The notes under the pieces were generated by a model that was not told the DNA's origin, did no database searches, and worked only from the letters and a program-made list of their open reading frames with translations. Position numbers and translations under genes: made by a program. Positions 14,579-21,590 of a DNA stretch of 42,010 nucleotides are shown piece by piece; position 1 is the first letter of the stretch, and each line of letters begins with the position of its first letter. Source of the DNA: a virus. The DNA lies in IMG/VR virus record IMGVR_UViG_3300042330_000214, positions 1 through 42,010 of that record. The stretch is one strand, 5' to 3'.

Positions 14579-14806
14579 TTATTCAGCTAGTAAAAAAAAG
14601 TTCTTTTTATGCTCTTTTGGGTTGATTTTAAGGTCAATTTCGATGCCTAAAAAGTCGCAAATAGTCAAAGTATCTTCTAAACTTATATTGACTTCGCCAT
14701 ATAGATAGCGGTGTGTAGTCGGCTCTGATTTTCCTATGAGTTTAGCTAGCTGAGCTACTGTATAGCCTTGTGCCTGGCGCTCTTTTAATATTGTTTCTAG
14801 TATCAT
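14579..14806 (-). CDS. XRE/HigA-type HTH regulator (75 aa)
   Basis: Residues 12-50 form a classical helix-turn-helix: YTVAQLAKLIGKSEPTTHRYL then SLEDTLTICDFLGIEI. The protein is close to the minimal size of a Cro/HigA-type regulator and has no toxin gene beside it. Its start overlaps the VRR-NUC gene by 4 nt. It is the best candidate for binding the near-palindromes at 14500-14545, immediately downstream, and may set early gene expression. Confidence 0.85.
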   Translation of the reverse strand: MILETILKERQAQGYTVAQLAKLIGKSEPTTHRYLYGEVNISLEDTLTICDFLGIEIDLKINPKEHKKNFFLLAE

Positions 14807-15150
14807 TTATTGGATATGTATTCGTTAATAGTGTTCTGAAACTCGCTAAACGTATAGCAGATAGTGTACTTATAATTAAATATTTTGCATTTCCGCTCGA
14901 ATAGCTTTTGGGAATCTGACTGCCGACCTTTCTCGTATTTCATTTCAATGAATAATCCGTTATGCTCTTTATTTCCGTACATTAGAAACAAATCTGCAAC
15001 GCCTGACATAGTACCTTCAGCTTTTAATATTTTCGCTTCTATCAAAGTTCTCCTACCTCCGTTTGGAATCGAGAAAAGAATGTGCATTGGATATTGAAGT
15101 TTAAACCAATTCACACAGGCTATCTGTAATTTACTTTCATTGTGCTTCAT
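14803..15150 (-). CDS. VRR-NUC domain nuclease (115 aa)
   Basis: Stand-alone VRR-NUC (PD-(D/E)XK) protein: Glu5, the PNGGRR motif (29-34), GTMSGVADLFL with Asp53, IEMK with Glu69 and Lys71, and a following GRQSDSQ helix. Such small phage nucleases are structure-specific and often act as Holliday-junction-type resolvases in recombination or packaging. It lies between the HNH protein and HTH regulator genes with 4-nt overlaps on both sides, in the recombination/replication block. Confidence 0.9.
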   Translation of the reverse strand: MKHNESKLQIACVNWFKLQYPMHILFSIPNGGRRTLIEAKILKAEGTMSGVADLFLMYGNKEHNGLFIEMKYEKGRQSDSQKLFERKCKIFNYKYTICYTFSEFQNTINEYISNK

Positions 15151-15581
15151 TTGTCTATTTTTTTACCTCCATGAATTTTTGATAGCTGATATTTTTTGCT
15201 TAACTCTGGATTGTTTTCTAGTTCCAAGTTGTGTTCTAAGCAGCATGGCTTCCAAGTATCTACGTTTAGATAGTTTATTCCTCTCCCTGCGGTGTGTTCT
15301 ATTGTGTCAGCTACCTTATTGCAGCCTTCGATAAAACAAGTAGTATTTTCATCTAAAAATACTTTCCTAACTTTCAAATACTCTTTATTCTGTAAGTTTC
15401 TCTTTTGGGAAACTTTTTTAATAGGCTCAGGACTTTCAAACCATGAATAAAAGCATCGGCAGCCTGTAGTCCCTAATCCGTATTTAGAAAAATAGACTTT
15501 CATACCACCGCGCTCAGCATATTGCAATTGATTGCCGCAGCCTTTGCCCTTAGCTTTTCCAGTTCCTTTGCAGATTTTCAA
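15147..15581 (-). CDS. HNH/NinG-like zinc endonuclease (144 aa), TTG start
   Basis: The C-terminal half has an HNH-type pattern: Cys82 and Cys87, Glu95-His96, Trp110, Cys113-Cys114 and His117-Asn118. The N-terminus adds Cys4, Cys15, Cys41 and Cys43, probably a second zinc site. This arrangement resembles NinG-like recombination proteins of lambdoid phages. The only early in-frame start is TTG at 15581, 4 nt after the preceding stop; the next Met is residue 27, inside the Cys-containing part. Confidence 0.75.
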   Translation of the reverse strand: MKICKGTGKAKGKGCGNQLQYAERGGMKVYFSKYGLGTTGCRCFYSWFESPEPIKKVSQKRNLQNKEYLKVRKVFLDENTTCFIEGCNKVADTIEHTAGRGINYLNVDTWKPCCLEHNLELENNPELSKKYQLSKIHGGKKIDK

Positions 15582-15585
15582 AATA

Positions 15586-15786
15586 TTATTTTATAAATCT
15601 ATTTTTTTCCTGCCTTATCTGCCAATATAACTGGGTAAATAAGGTCATTATACGTCTATTAGAGTTCGCTAGTGTCTTTGTTTCTCCGTTCATGTCCTGT
15701 TCGTCTATTATGTTATTAACAGCGTCAAAGTCGGTATCATTAAGTAGCTTTATTTGCTCGATTATTTCTTTTATTTTTAATTCCAT
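15586..15786 (-). CDS. Unknown 66-aa protein
   Basis: Charged helical protein beginning MELKIKEIIEQIKLLNDTDF and ending in a basic segment. It precedes the HNH/NinG-like gene by 4 nt and may be co-translated with it. No family is recognised. Confidence 0.65.
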   Translation of the reverse strand: MELKIKEIIEQIKLLNDTDFDAVNNIIDEQDMNGETKTLANSNRRIMTLFTQLYWQIRQEKNRFIK

Positions 15787-15796
15787 TGTTTAGTTT

Positions 15797-16018
15797 TTAA
15801 TCTAGTTTTAATCCTTCATCGTTTAGAAGTTCATGTAGTTTTTCTCTAGCATCTTCTATAGCTTTATAAGCGTCATCTGATAATTCACCGTACTTTATTT
15901 TTGTTTTAAGGTATTCACTATAATCCGAAATTATATTATACCATTTTTCAGCATTAATACATAACTCTAGTTCGTGCTGTTCGTCAATAGTGTTAAATTC
16001 AATCGTTACTTTCGGCAT
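15797..16018 (-). CDS. Unknown 73-aa acidic protein
   Basis: Small acidic protein with an N-terminal strand (KVTIEFNTIDEQHELEL) and C-terminal helices (DDAYKAIEDAREKLHELL). Its start overlaps the upstream gene by 20 nt. No family is recognised. Confidence 0.65.
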   Translation of the reverse strand: MPKVTIEFNTIDEQHELELCINAEKWYNIISDYSEYLKTKIKYGELSDDAYKAIEDAREKLHELLNDEGLKLD

Positions 16019-16256
16019 CTTTCATTAGTTGTTTAATATCTGCTATTGTATATACTCCCTGCTGAGTGTTATCTAATGCATATACTTTTGTTTCTTCAGG
16101 TAAAGATTTAGCCAAATCATTTAACCACCTACTATTGTTCATAGTTCTAAAAAATACTTTCTCAAATATATCTGGATTGATGTAGTAGTATATTCCATCT
16201 GCATCTCCTAGCTCTATATCAATAGGTTCTTTTGGTATTCCAAAGGTTGTACTCAT
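15999..16256 (-). CDS. Unknown 85-aa protein
   Basis: The ATG at 16256 (MSTTFGIPKEP) is preferred to an in-frame TTG at 16280, which lies inside the upstream gene. The chosen start is 1 nt after that gene's stop. The sequence (IDIELGDADGIYYYINPDIFEKVFFR, in segments) suggests a small alpha/beta protein; no family is known to me. Confidence 0.7.
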   Translation of the reverse strand: MSTTFGIPKEPIDIELGDADGIYYYINPDIFEKVFFRTMNNSRWLNDLAKSLPEETKVYALDNTQQGVYTIADIKQLMKDAESND

Positions 16257-16257
16257 G

Positions 16258-17019
16258 TTATTTCTTTTTAAATTGTTCAAACAAATTATTTATTAAATCA
16301 CCTTTAAAGAATATATTTTTTTTATTAGCATACTCACCCATAATCTTATACACTAACTCACCAACTTCTTCTTCACTATACATTCTTTTAGCTTGCCACT
16401 TAGCACCTAATTTAACACCATCACTAAACGTTAAATCTACATCATCTTTTAAACTTTGTTTGTAAAGTCCATTAGAATACTTTTCAAGTGTTTCTTGTTT
16501 AGGTTTTCTGTCACATCCTACACAATCAACATATCTTTTAATTTGACCTACTGGAGTACAACAGTTTTCTTGTTTAGGTTCTTCTTGTGGAATGATGATT
16601 TTTCTTTTAAGGTTTCCATAAAATGGTGGATTATCAATGGATTCAATAAATGTAGAATACATTGGAAACATAGGTTTTATTTCAACCTCAACTCTCTCAC
16701 AACTTGGATTCTTAACAAACCATTCTAAAAACTCATCATCAATAGCTCGTACACCATCTTTAATTAAGTCTTGGTCTGTTGTTAGGATGATTACATCTTG
16801 TTTAGATGAATATTGAGCACCACCTGAATTATAAGGTTCATTTAGTACTTTATCTAAATACCATTGGTCAACTCCTTCTTTAATTTCTTCTGAATTAGTG
16901 ATGTAGATATTTCTGTAATATTTTGGTTGGATTAATTGTTCTTTGTTGATAATTAAATGACCATCAATTTCAAATAAACTACTTGGATTTTCTGTTGGTA
17001 TTAAGTGTATGTTTTTCAT
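16258..17019 (-). CDS. Widespread hypothetical phage protein (253 aa)
   Basis: ATG at 17019 is chosen because the alternative ATG at 17061 lies within the preceding gene. The segment ILTTDQDLIKDGVRAIDDEF followed by LEWFVKNPSC is a pattern I associate with hypothetical proteins in phages and genomes of Flavobacteriia. A Cys-rich linker (ENCCTPVG, CVGCDRKPKQE) separates it from a C-terminal helical part with WQAKRMYSEEEV. The function is unknown; the linker cysteines could bind metal. It supports a Bacteroidota host. Confidence 0.7.
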   Translation of the reverse strand: MKNIHLIPTENPSSLFEIDGHLIINKEQLIQPKYYRNIYITNSEEIKEGVDQWYLDKVLNEPYNSGGAQYSSKQDVIILTTDQDLIKDGVRAIDDEFLEWFVKNPSCERVEVEIKPMFPMYSTFIESIDNPPFYGNLKRKIIIPQEEPKQENCCTPVGQIKRYVDCVGCDRKPKQETLEKYSNGLYKQSLKDDVDLTFSDGVKLGAKWQAKRMYSEEEVGELVYKIMGEYANKKNIFFKGDLINNLFEQFKKK

Positions 17020-17023
17020 AAGT

Positions 17024-17230
17024 TTATTTTTTAAATGTTTCGTTGAAGTATTGTTCTGCATTTACCCTTTCATCATTGGCAAACGTTCCCTCATTGAATG
17101 CTTTGATTATCTGCTCTTTTTCCATTTGTTTAGCTAGTTCAAATAGCTTATAATTCTCGCCTTTCAACGTAACTTCATTTTCAGTTATAAGTTGATGAAT
17201 TAACCATTGTACTGCTGTGACTGATTTCAT
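17024..17230 (-). CDS. Unknown 68-aa protein, first gene after an early promoter
   Basis: The ATG at 17230 follows TTAATCACA directly; an in-frame TTG at 17248 falls in the promoter. The product (MKSVTAVQWLIHQLITENEV) is helical, with a C-terminal NAEQYFNETF, and resembles small Flavobacteria-type phage ORFs that begin KTAVEWLIEQL. Function unknown. It starts the transcript from the promoter at 17246-17282. Confidence 0.7.
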   Translation of the reverse strand: MKSVTAVQWLIHQLITENEVTLKGENYKLFELAKQMEKEQIIKAFNEGTFANDERVNAEQYFNETFKK

Positions 17231-17245
17231 TGTGATTAATTTTTG

Positions 17246-17282
17246 CAAAGTTAGCGTTTATTTATTTAGTGCAAGTTAAAAA
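17246..17282 (-). promoter_or_regulatory. Early promoter for 17230 and downstream genes
   Basis: Minus-strand TAACTTTG (17253-17246) with TTG 18 nt upstream in the block TTTTTAACTTGCA (17282-17270). The box is followed by CA, a short spacer and TTAATCACAATG, so the leader would be very short. It lies right after the stop of the primase-helicase gene. Confidence 0.75.
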
Positions 17283-17286
17283 TACT

Positions 17287-19092
17287 TTAATCGTTAAATG
17301 GATTGCTAGGTGTTAAATCTATTTCATTTACTCTCAAAATACTATCTAATGAATCTAATCCACTAAACTTAAATCGCCTTGACTTCCAGTCATATTCAAA
17401 TAGTGAAGTGCCTTTTTTACCCACCTGCTTTTGACGTTTAATCTTTAAGGCTTTAAATTCACATTGAGCGTTGCTAGGGTCTGAACTTGCAAGCGGTCTA
17501 TGATATACATAAATATTGTCCATCTTATTATTCCACATTGCACCGCCTGCTAAATCGTAAACGTCTGGGCATGGATAATCATTCGCTCCGTACTTTTGCA
17601 TTGCTTTAGGGTGTGCAACTATTAAACCGAATACATTGTTTTGAACGCTGAATTTTTTATACTTAGATAGGAACTCAGATAAGTATCTATCATCTCTGCC
17701 ATTCTTAGAGTCATAGTCATTATGTAATTGATTAAATGGGTCAATCACTACACCATCTATTTTTTCCTTTATAATCAATTCTAAAAAACGCTCTTGTATG
17801 TATTCAGGCGTTGGGTCATTGTCAATTGGATAAACATTAAAAAAATGTTTACTTACTAAATCATAGGCATTCTCATAAGTGTACCGACCTACTCTATTTG
17901 TATTCTCAGGCTTAGTGCTTGCGCCTACTAATATCTCAACAAAGTCATCATAAAACTCCTCTGCAGGTTGATTCTCCGGACTGAATATTGCAAACTTTTC
18001 TTTGAATACAATTGCACGAATCAAAAGTATATACATTAACATAGTAGTTTTTCCCATATTGCCATGACCTGTGAACAAAGTTATTTCACCTCGTTTCATT
18101 TTGTACCGTTCGTCAATCTCAGCTATTCCAATAGGGTCAAGTTTCTCATATCCTTTGTCGTATAAATCCATTGCTTTGTCCTTAACGTCAATTCCATATA
18201 TCACGTCTTTAGGCTTAATAGATAAATCATAAATAGATAAATCAATCTCTATTTCTTTTTTGCTTACCTTATCAATTAGTATTGTATTTTCAAATTGAGC
18301 GTTCCCAAACTTATTACACTTATAGGCTGACCTAATTGCTTGCCTTGCCTCAGTATCTGTGAAGTCTGAGCCTGTACTAACTTGACTTAATATTAAACTC
18401 TCGGCAGATTCTTGATGTATTCCAAAACGTGAACACGCTCCAGCTAGTTTAAATATAAATAAATTACGCTCACCACTTCTAAACGCATCTCCTTTATTGG
18501 TTAGCCATTTCATAATATTATTGAATGTATCATTTTCACTATCTATTCCTTTTGTCTGCTCTATACGCTCAACCTTTTTAATAGTCTTGAATATTTGAGC
18601 ATCTCGATTAATGTATATCTCAGGGTCATAGCTTTCATAACATACCCTAGATTCATTAACTCCAGACTTGTCAACGATTGGGAATATATCTGCAATAGCT
18701 CCGAAGTGTTCACGATGTTTTTTTGGATTAGCAATTCTAAATAATGCTTTCAAACCATCTCCACTTGGTGAAACCCAGCAAGCATAGCAATAAGGACTAG
18801 ATATTATTTCAGTTTGAAAGTCTCTAAGGTTTTCCAACTTATCAAAATCCAATACTATAAATCCAGAATTTTGAATGCAGGTTGTATCTGTTCGGTCTCC
18901 GTACTTTCCACTAAACACTACGCAAGGTAAATCACGTTTTAACTTATCTCGCTTTTCTTTGTCTAAGGTTGCACGAATAGCCTCAACTTTTTCTTTTGAC
19001 TTGCCAGTGTCTATCCTTTCTAATAACTTATCAATTGATAAATAGTGTGGATTCTTAGTGTCGTAAATGTTTTTATAAATTGTTGCTATCAT
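17287..19092 (-). CDS. Primase-helicase (BT4734-like N-terminus, DnaB-type ATPase), 601 aa
   Basis: Residues 30-170 match the BT4734/VirE-N-like primase-associated domain common in Bacteroidota: LPCVVFSGKYGDR, SGFIVLDFDKLEN, SPSGDGLKALFRI and VDKSGVNESRVCYESYDPE. A linker (about 190-300) leads to a RecA-like helicase core with Walker A GHGNMGKTT near residue 344 and Walker B GVVIDPFNQLHND near 446, plus a conserved His (VAHPKAMQ) and a terminal IKRQKQVGKKG segment. It unwinds and probably primes phage DNA. It is overlapped by the initiator gene (ATGA). Confidence 0.9.
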   Translation of the reverse strand: MIATIYKNIYDTKNPHYLSIDKLLERIDTGKSKEKVEAIRATLDKEKRDKLKRDLPCVVFSGKYGDRTDTTCIQNSGFIVLDFDKLENLRDFQTEIISSPYCYACWVSPSGDGLKALFRIANPKKHREHFGAIADIFPIVDKSGVNESRVCYESYDPEIYINRDAQIFKTIKKVERIEQTKGIDSENDTFNNIMKWLTNKGDAFRSGERNLFIFKLAGACSRFGIHQESAESLILSQVSTGSDFTDTEARQAIRSAYKCNKFGNAQFENTILIDKVSKKEIEIDLSIYDLSIKPKDVIYGIDVKDKAMDLYDKGYEKLDPIGIAEIDERYKMKRGEITLFTGHGNMGKTTMLMYILLIRAIVFKEKFAIFSPENQPAEEFYDDFVEILVGASTKPENTNRVGRYTYENAYDLVSKHFFNVYPIDNDPTPEYIQERFLELIIKEKIDGVVIDPFNQLHNDYDSKNGRDDRYLSEFLSKYKKFSVQNNVFGLIVAHPKAMQKYGANDYPCPDVYDLAGGAMWNNKMDNIYVYHRPLASSDPSNAQCEFKALKIKRQKQVGKKGTSLFEYDWKSRRFKFSGLDSLDSILRVNEIDLTPSNPFND

Positions 19093-19856
19093 TCTGGGAG
19101 TAAATATTTAGAATCGTATTTGTTTTGACGTACTACGTCGTTATGTTCTTTGTGTGTTCTTAAATCTTGTTTTATCATGCTCATTGAACTATTAAACCAG
19201 CTTTCTAATTTAGGGTCAGTATGATTAAATTTAGGTTTTTTGTCTATAGCATCAAATACCCAAGAAGAAAAGCAAGCATAATGATTTTTTTGCAAATAGT
19301 CGGTTTTCTTTTTCCCTGTTAAATTTTCAATATGACTATCTAATTTAATTATCATTTTATCTAGTAGTTCTCCATACTTATCTTTTGCCTTGCTAAATTG
19401 TTCATTTGTTAGTATTACATTTTTAAATTCTCCATATTTGTTTATTGTTTCTTGTATACTTGTATATTGTATATCTATACTATCAATGCTTTGTAGTGTG
19501 CTTTCACTTTGCTTTGTAGTGTGCTTTATAAGTGCTTTGTCTAGTGCTTTGTTACTTGCTTTATCAAAATTTGATATAGCAATTATATTACTAGAGTATT
19601 GATTTTTTGACTTTTCAATCAATTTTATAAATCCAAAATCGACTAATTCATTGAATGCAGATATGTAAGTATTATATGATTTTATCCCTGTGGCTTCCAT
19701 AACCATAGCAGAAGGTAATCCGTATTTTTGCTTCCAGCCTAAACGATTGCAATGCTCAATAGCAAATGAAAAAATAGCTATGTGATTAGGTTTTATCTTT
19801 TCAGGATTCTCAAAAGCAAAATCCCAAAAGTTACGATATAATTTAAAAATATCCAT
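19089..19856 (-). CDS. Replication initiator / helicase loader candidate (255 aa)
   Basis: The N-terminal half looks like a winged-helix replisome-organiser domain: FKLYRNFWDFAFENPEKIKPNHI, then LPSAMVMEATGIKSYNTYISAFNELVDFGFIKLIEKSKNQYSSN, split by a helix-turn. The C-terminal part is basic and disordered. It overlaps the helicase gene by 4 nt, the standard arrangement for an initiator that delivers helicase. The gene is preceded by a structured leader with a terminator-like hairpin (19868-19931), which suggests attenuation. The named family is not certain. Confidence 0.8.
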   Translation of the reverse strand: MDIFKLYRNFWDFAFENPEKIKPNHIAIFSFAIEHCNRLGWKQKYGLPSAMVMEATGIKSYNTYISAFNELVDFGFIKLIEKSKNQYSSNIIAISNFDKASNKALDKALIKHTTKQSESTLQSIDSIDIQYTSIQETINKYGEFKNVILTNEQFSKAKDKYGELLDKMIIKLDSHIENLTGKKKTDYLQKNHYACFSSWVFDAIDKKPKFNHTDPKLESWFNSSMSMIKQDLRTHKEHNDVVRQNKYDSKYLLPE

Positions 19857-19859
19857 AAT

Positions 19860-19931
19860 GCGGTTTTAAAAAAAAGGAGTGTGAGCAAAACCGCTTAAGC
19901 TCTATCAGTGATACTGATATTGGAACACTCC
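19860..19931 (-). promoter_or_regulatory. Terminator-like leader with crossing complementarity (possible attenuator)
   Basis: On the minus strand GGAGTGT (19931-19925) pairs with ACACTCC (19882-19876), which is followed by a run of eight or nine T. Inside the loop GCGGTTTT (19894-19887) is exactly complementary to AAAACCGC (19867-19860), located after the T run and 4 nt before the ATG. The two pairings cross, so they form a pseudoknot or compete. A 17-bp inverted repeat (19903-19919) also lies in the loop. The element sits between the ParB-like gene and the initiator ATG at 19856. Confidence 0.65.
19903..19919. promoter_or_regulatory. 17-bp palindrome, operator-like
   Basis: TATCAGT and ACTGATA arms flank a 3-bp centre (GAT). 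The size and the TATCA-type arms resemble phage repressor operators. As RNA it would be a 7-bp hairpin in the leader of the replication operon. Both roles are possible. Confidence 0.5.
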
Positions 19932-19975
19932 ATATTGTAAATAATATTTTTATCATTACTGCGGTTTATGAAATG

Positions 19976-19983
19976 CAAATATA
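19976..19983 (-). promoter_or_regulatory. Candidate -7 box for the replication leader
   Basis: Minus-strand TATATTTG followed by CA matches the -7 boxes of the other promoters in this genome. The expected TTTG -33 element is not present upstream, so the call is tentative. Transcription from here would cross the structured leader before reaching the initiator gene. Confidence 0.45.
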
Positions 19984-20013
19984 ATACTTATTTTTTAATT
20001 TGTTTAATTTTTT

Positions 20014-20748
20014 TTAGTATCTGAGATTTACCTTTTCACGTCTGCGATAATTGTATATTTCTTCTATTAAGACTTTGTAATTAGTAACATTTGTGCAATC
20101 CTGCAATGCAGTAGGCTGTAATTTTAACTTTTGTAAAAACTCGGTAAACTCAAAGTTTTCGTTTTTAAACAAAGACATCATTGTATAAATGAAAGACCTT
20201 CTTCTAACAGCTTTATAGTAAGGTTCAATCATCATTATTTTTTCAATAATATCTTCAGCAATTTTTAAAGACTTTACTTTAAAATCACCACGATAAAAAA
20301 CATCAATATCAATCTTATTTGGAATGCCTGATAAAAGAGACATTGTTTCGTTATGCCCTAAATTATACTTCTCTTTAAATGAAGCGTATTTTAAATAATC
20401 ATCATAACCAAGATTACAATACCCAGTTAAATAATCATCAGCATTCCAAGTCTTTGAGTTTTGGTTTAAAATATGAACTTCATTTAATCCATACCCTTTG
20501 CAAACAATGTAATGTAACGGCAATTTCAATTCCTGTATTACATCAAATCTATGTTGCCCATCAATGATTTCATACTTTTCATTTACTATAATAACCGTAA
20601 ATAAATAGTTATCTGACATTGATTTTTTTAGCCTATTAATGTGTAATAGGTTCTTGTTTCTATTTCCGTCTATTGGCTTAAATAGAAAGTAATCTGTTGT
20701 TGTGTGAACTTGGTTAGTAACCATTGGTTCTTTAATTGAATTATTCAT
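20014..20748 (-). CDS. ParB-like domain protein (244 aa)
   Basis: A ParBc domain spans about residues 25-110 with the core IDGQHRFDVIQEL (IDGQHR at 62-67). The C-terminal half is helical and basic without a recognisable HTH. It is the second ParBc protein in this genome, after the shorter one at 7909, with only the motif in common. Related proteins occur in phages of Bacteroides and may regulate transcription or act as nucleases. It lies early in the transcript from the promoter at 21530. Confidence 0.85.
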   Translation of the reverse strand: MNNSIKEPMVTNQVHTTTDYFLFKPIDGNRNKNLLHINRLKKSMSDNYLFTVIIVNEKYEIIDGQHRFDVIQELKLPLHYIVCKGYGLNEVHILNQNSKTWNADDYLTGYCNLGYDDYLKYASFKEKYNLGHNETMSLLSGIPNKIDIDVFYRGDFKVKSLKIAEDIIEKIMMIEPYYKAVRRRSFIYTMMSLFKNENFEFTEFLQKLKLQPTALQDCTNVTNYKVLIEEIYNYRRREKVNLRY

Positions 20749-20796
20749 TTTTTTATATGGGTTTTATAACTCGCCCAAGAGTTTATTTTAATTTGT

Positions 20797-21126
20797 TTAA
20801 TTTTTTTCCTCTATCTCTAAACTTCTTTCAAACTCTAAGCAATCAGATTCCGACATTAATAGCATCGAGTTTACCACGCTCATAATAGCGAATATTTTCT
20901 CATTAGAGAGGTCTTCAAATACTTCGTCATACTTTATACCTTTGGCTGCAAATTCTCGCTTTATATTCAGCTTAAATGTGTGCATTTGATTACTGATTTC
21001 ACGAGCTTTTAGAAGGTGGCGTTTGTCTACTAGATTTTTGTCTATATAGTCCACCTCCATTTTGAATATGTCGGCATAGAAAAATAGTTTATAGAACCGA
21101 AAGAAGCTATTATTAAGTAAGTCCAT
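20797..21126 (-). CDS. Unknown 109-aa helical protein
   Basis: Acidic to neutral, mostly helical, with an aromatic N-terminus (NNSFFRFYKLFFYADIF). Its ATG overlaps the preceding stop (TAATG). No family is recognised. Confidence 0.65.
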   Translation of the reverse strand: MDLLNNSFFRFYKLFFYADIFKMEVDYIDKNLVDKRHLLKAREISNQMHTFKLNIKREFAAKGIKYDEVFEDLSNEKIFAIMSVVNSMLLMSESDCLEFERSLEIEEKN

Positions 21127-21500
21127 TAGAATAGTTCAGTTTGTTTGCCAATAGTAGATAGTTTTATTCTAAACGCTCTTTTTTCTAATGCAATCTCGCA
21201 GTCTCTCCAGCTCTTTAGATAATCTTTAGCGTCTTCAGCATTATTATCAGCTTCAGCATCTTTAGTATTAAGATACCAAATATTGTAACGTTCCTCTGTT
21301 GATTTAATAGCGTTTTCAGGCACGCTGTCGACCTTTTCAAATGAATGGAAGCTAAATGTATGGAAAGGAGTTATACATTGCTCAGATTCTAGGTATTTAA
21401 CTTCGGCATAAAAGTTAAAGTCTTTGCCGTTTGAAACTTTAACTAAGTCTCCAAGTTGTAATTTAACGCCATTGCGGTCGTATAATTCAAGTGTAAACAT
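21126..21500 (-). CDS. Unknown 124-aa protein, first gene of the early transcript
   Basis: The N-terminal half (VKLQLGDLVKVSNGKDFNFYAEVKYLE, read in two strands) resembles a small SH3-like beta barrel similar to YopX-type phage proteins; the C-terminal half is helical and acidic. It is the first ORF downstream of the strong promoter at 21530-21566 and so probably among the first proteins made. No function is known. The leader includes one GTGATTAA motif. Confidence 0.7.
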   Translation of the reverse strand: MFTLELYDRNGVKLQLGDLVKVSNGKDFNFYAEVKYLESEQCITPFHTFSFHSFEKVDSVPENAIKSTEERYNIWYLNTKDAEADNNAEDAKDYLKSWRDCEIALEKRAFRIKLSTIGKQTELF

Positions 21501-21529
21501 TTTAAATTGGTTTATGTGATTAATGTATG

Positions 21530-21566
21530 CAAATATACAACTATTTACATAGTTGAAAGTTAAAAA
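21530..21566 (-). promoter_or_regulatory. Main early promoter with operator-like palindrome
   Basis: Minus-strand TATATTTG (21537-21530) with CTTT 18 nt upstream in the block TTTTTAACTTTCA (21566-21554). The whole spacer is an inverted repeat, CAACTAT-GTAA-ATAGTTG (21538-21555), so a bound repressor would block the promoter. It lies directly after the terminator of the late transcript. Confidence 0.75.
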
Positions 21567-21571
21567 TATTA

Positions 21572-21590
21572 AAAATCTAGTGTTTACTAG
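21572..21590 (-). terminator. Terminator at the end of the late/glycosylation transcript
   Basis: Minus-strand CTAGT-AAAC-ACTAG hairpin followed by ATTTTTA. The stop codon TAG of the methyltransferase gene lies in the 5' arm. The stem is only 5 bp, so termination may be partial. It separates the late operon from the early promoter 10 bp further on. Confidence 0.6.

Larger units (their letters stand above)
12032..21523 (-). repeat. Dispersed GTGATTAA / TTAATCAC leader motif, 10 copies
   Basis: Plus-strand GTGATTAA occurs at 12032, 12049, 12328, 13624, 14189, 14206, 14454, 14472, 17232 and 21516, with one inverted copy at 12106. On the coding strand the motif reads TTAATCAC and stands 1-2 nt before the ATG of genes at 12030, 12327, 14187, 14453 and 17230, and 16-18 nt before those at 13606 and 21500. 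Three sites are tandem pairs spaced 17-18 nt. Feature limits mark the outermost same-orientation copies. Confidence 0.8.

Noticed and set aside
14579-14806. Toxin-antitoxin pair
   Set aside because: The HTH protein resembles HigA-type antitoxins, but the neighbouring genes are a VRR-NUC nuclease and a promoter region, not a RelE/HigB-type toxin.
16232-16728. Plus-strand ORFs opposite the 253-aa gene
   Set aside because: Composition (Phe, Leu, Ser-rich) is that of antisense AT-rich coding sequence, and the minus frame has a recognisable pattern.
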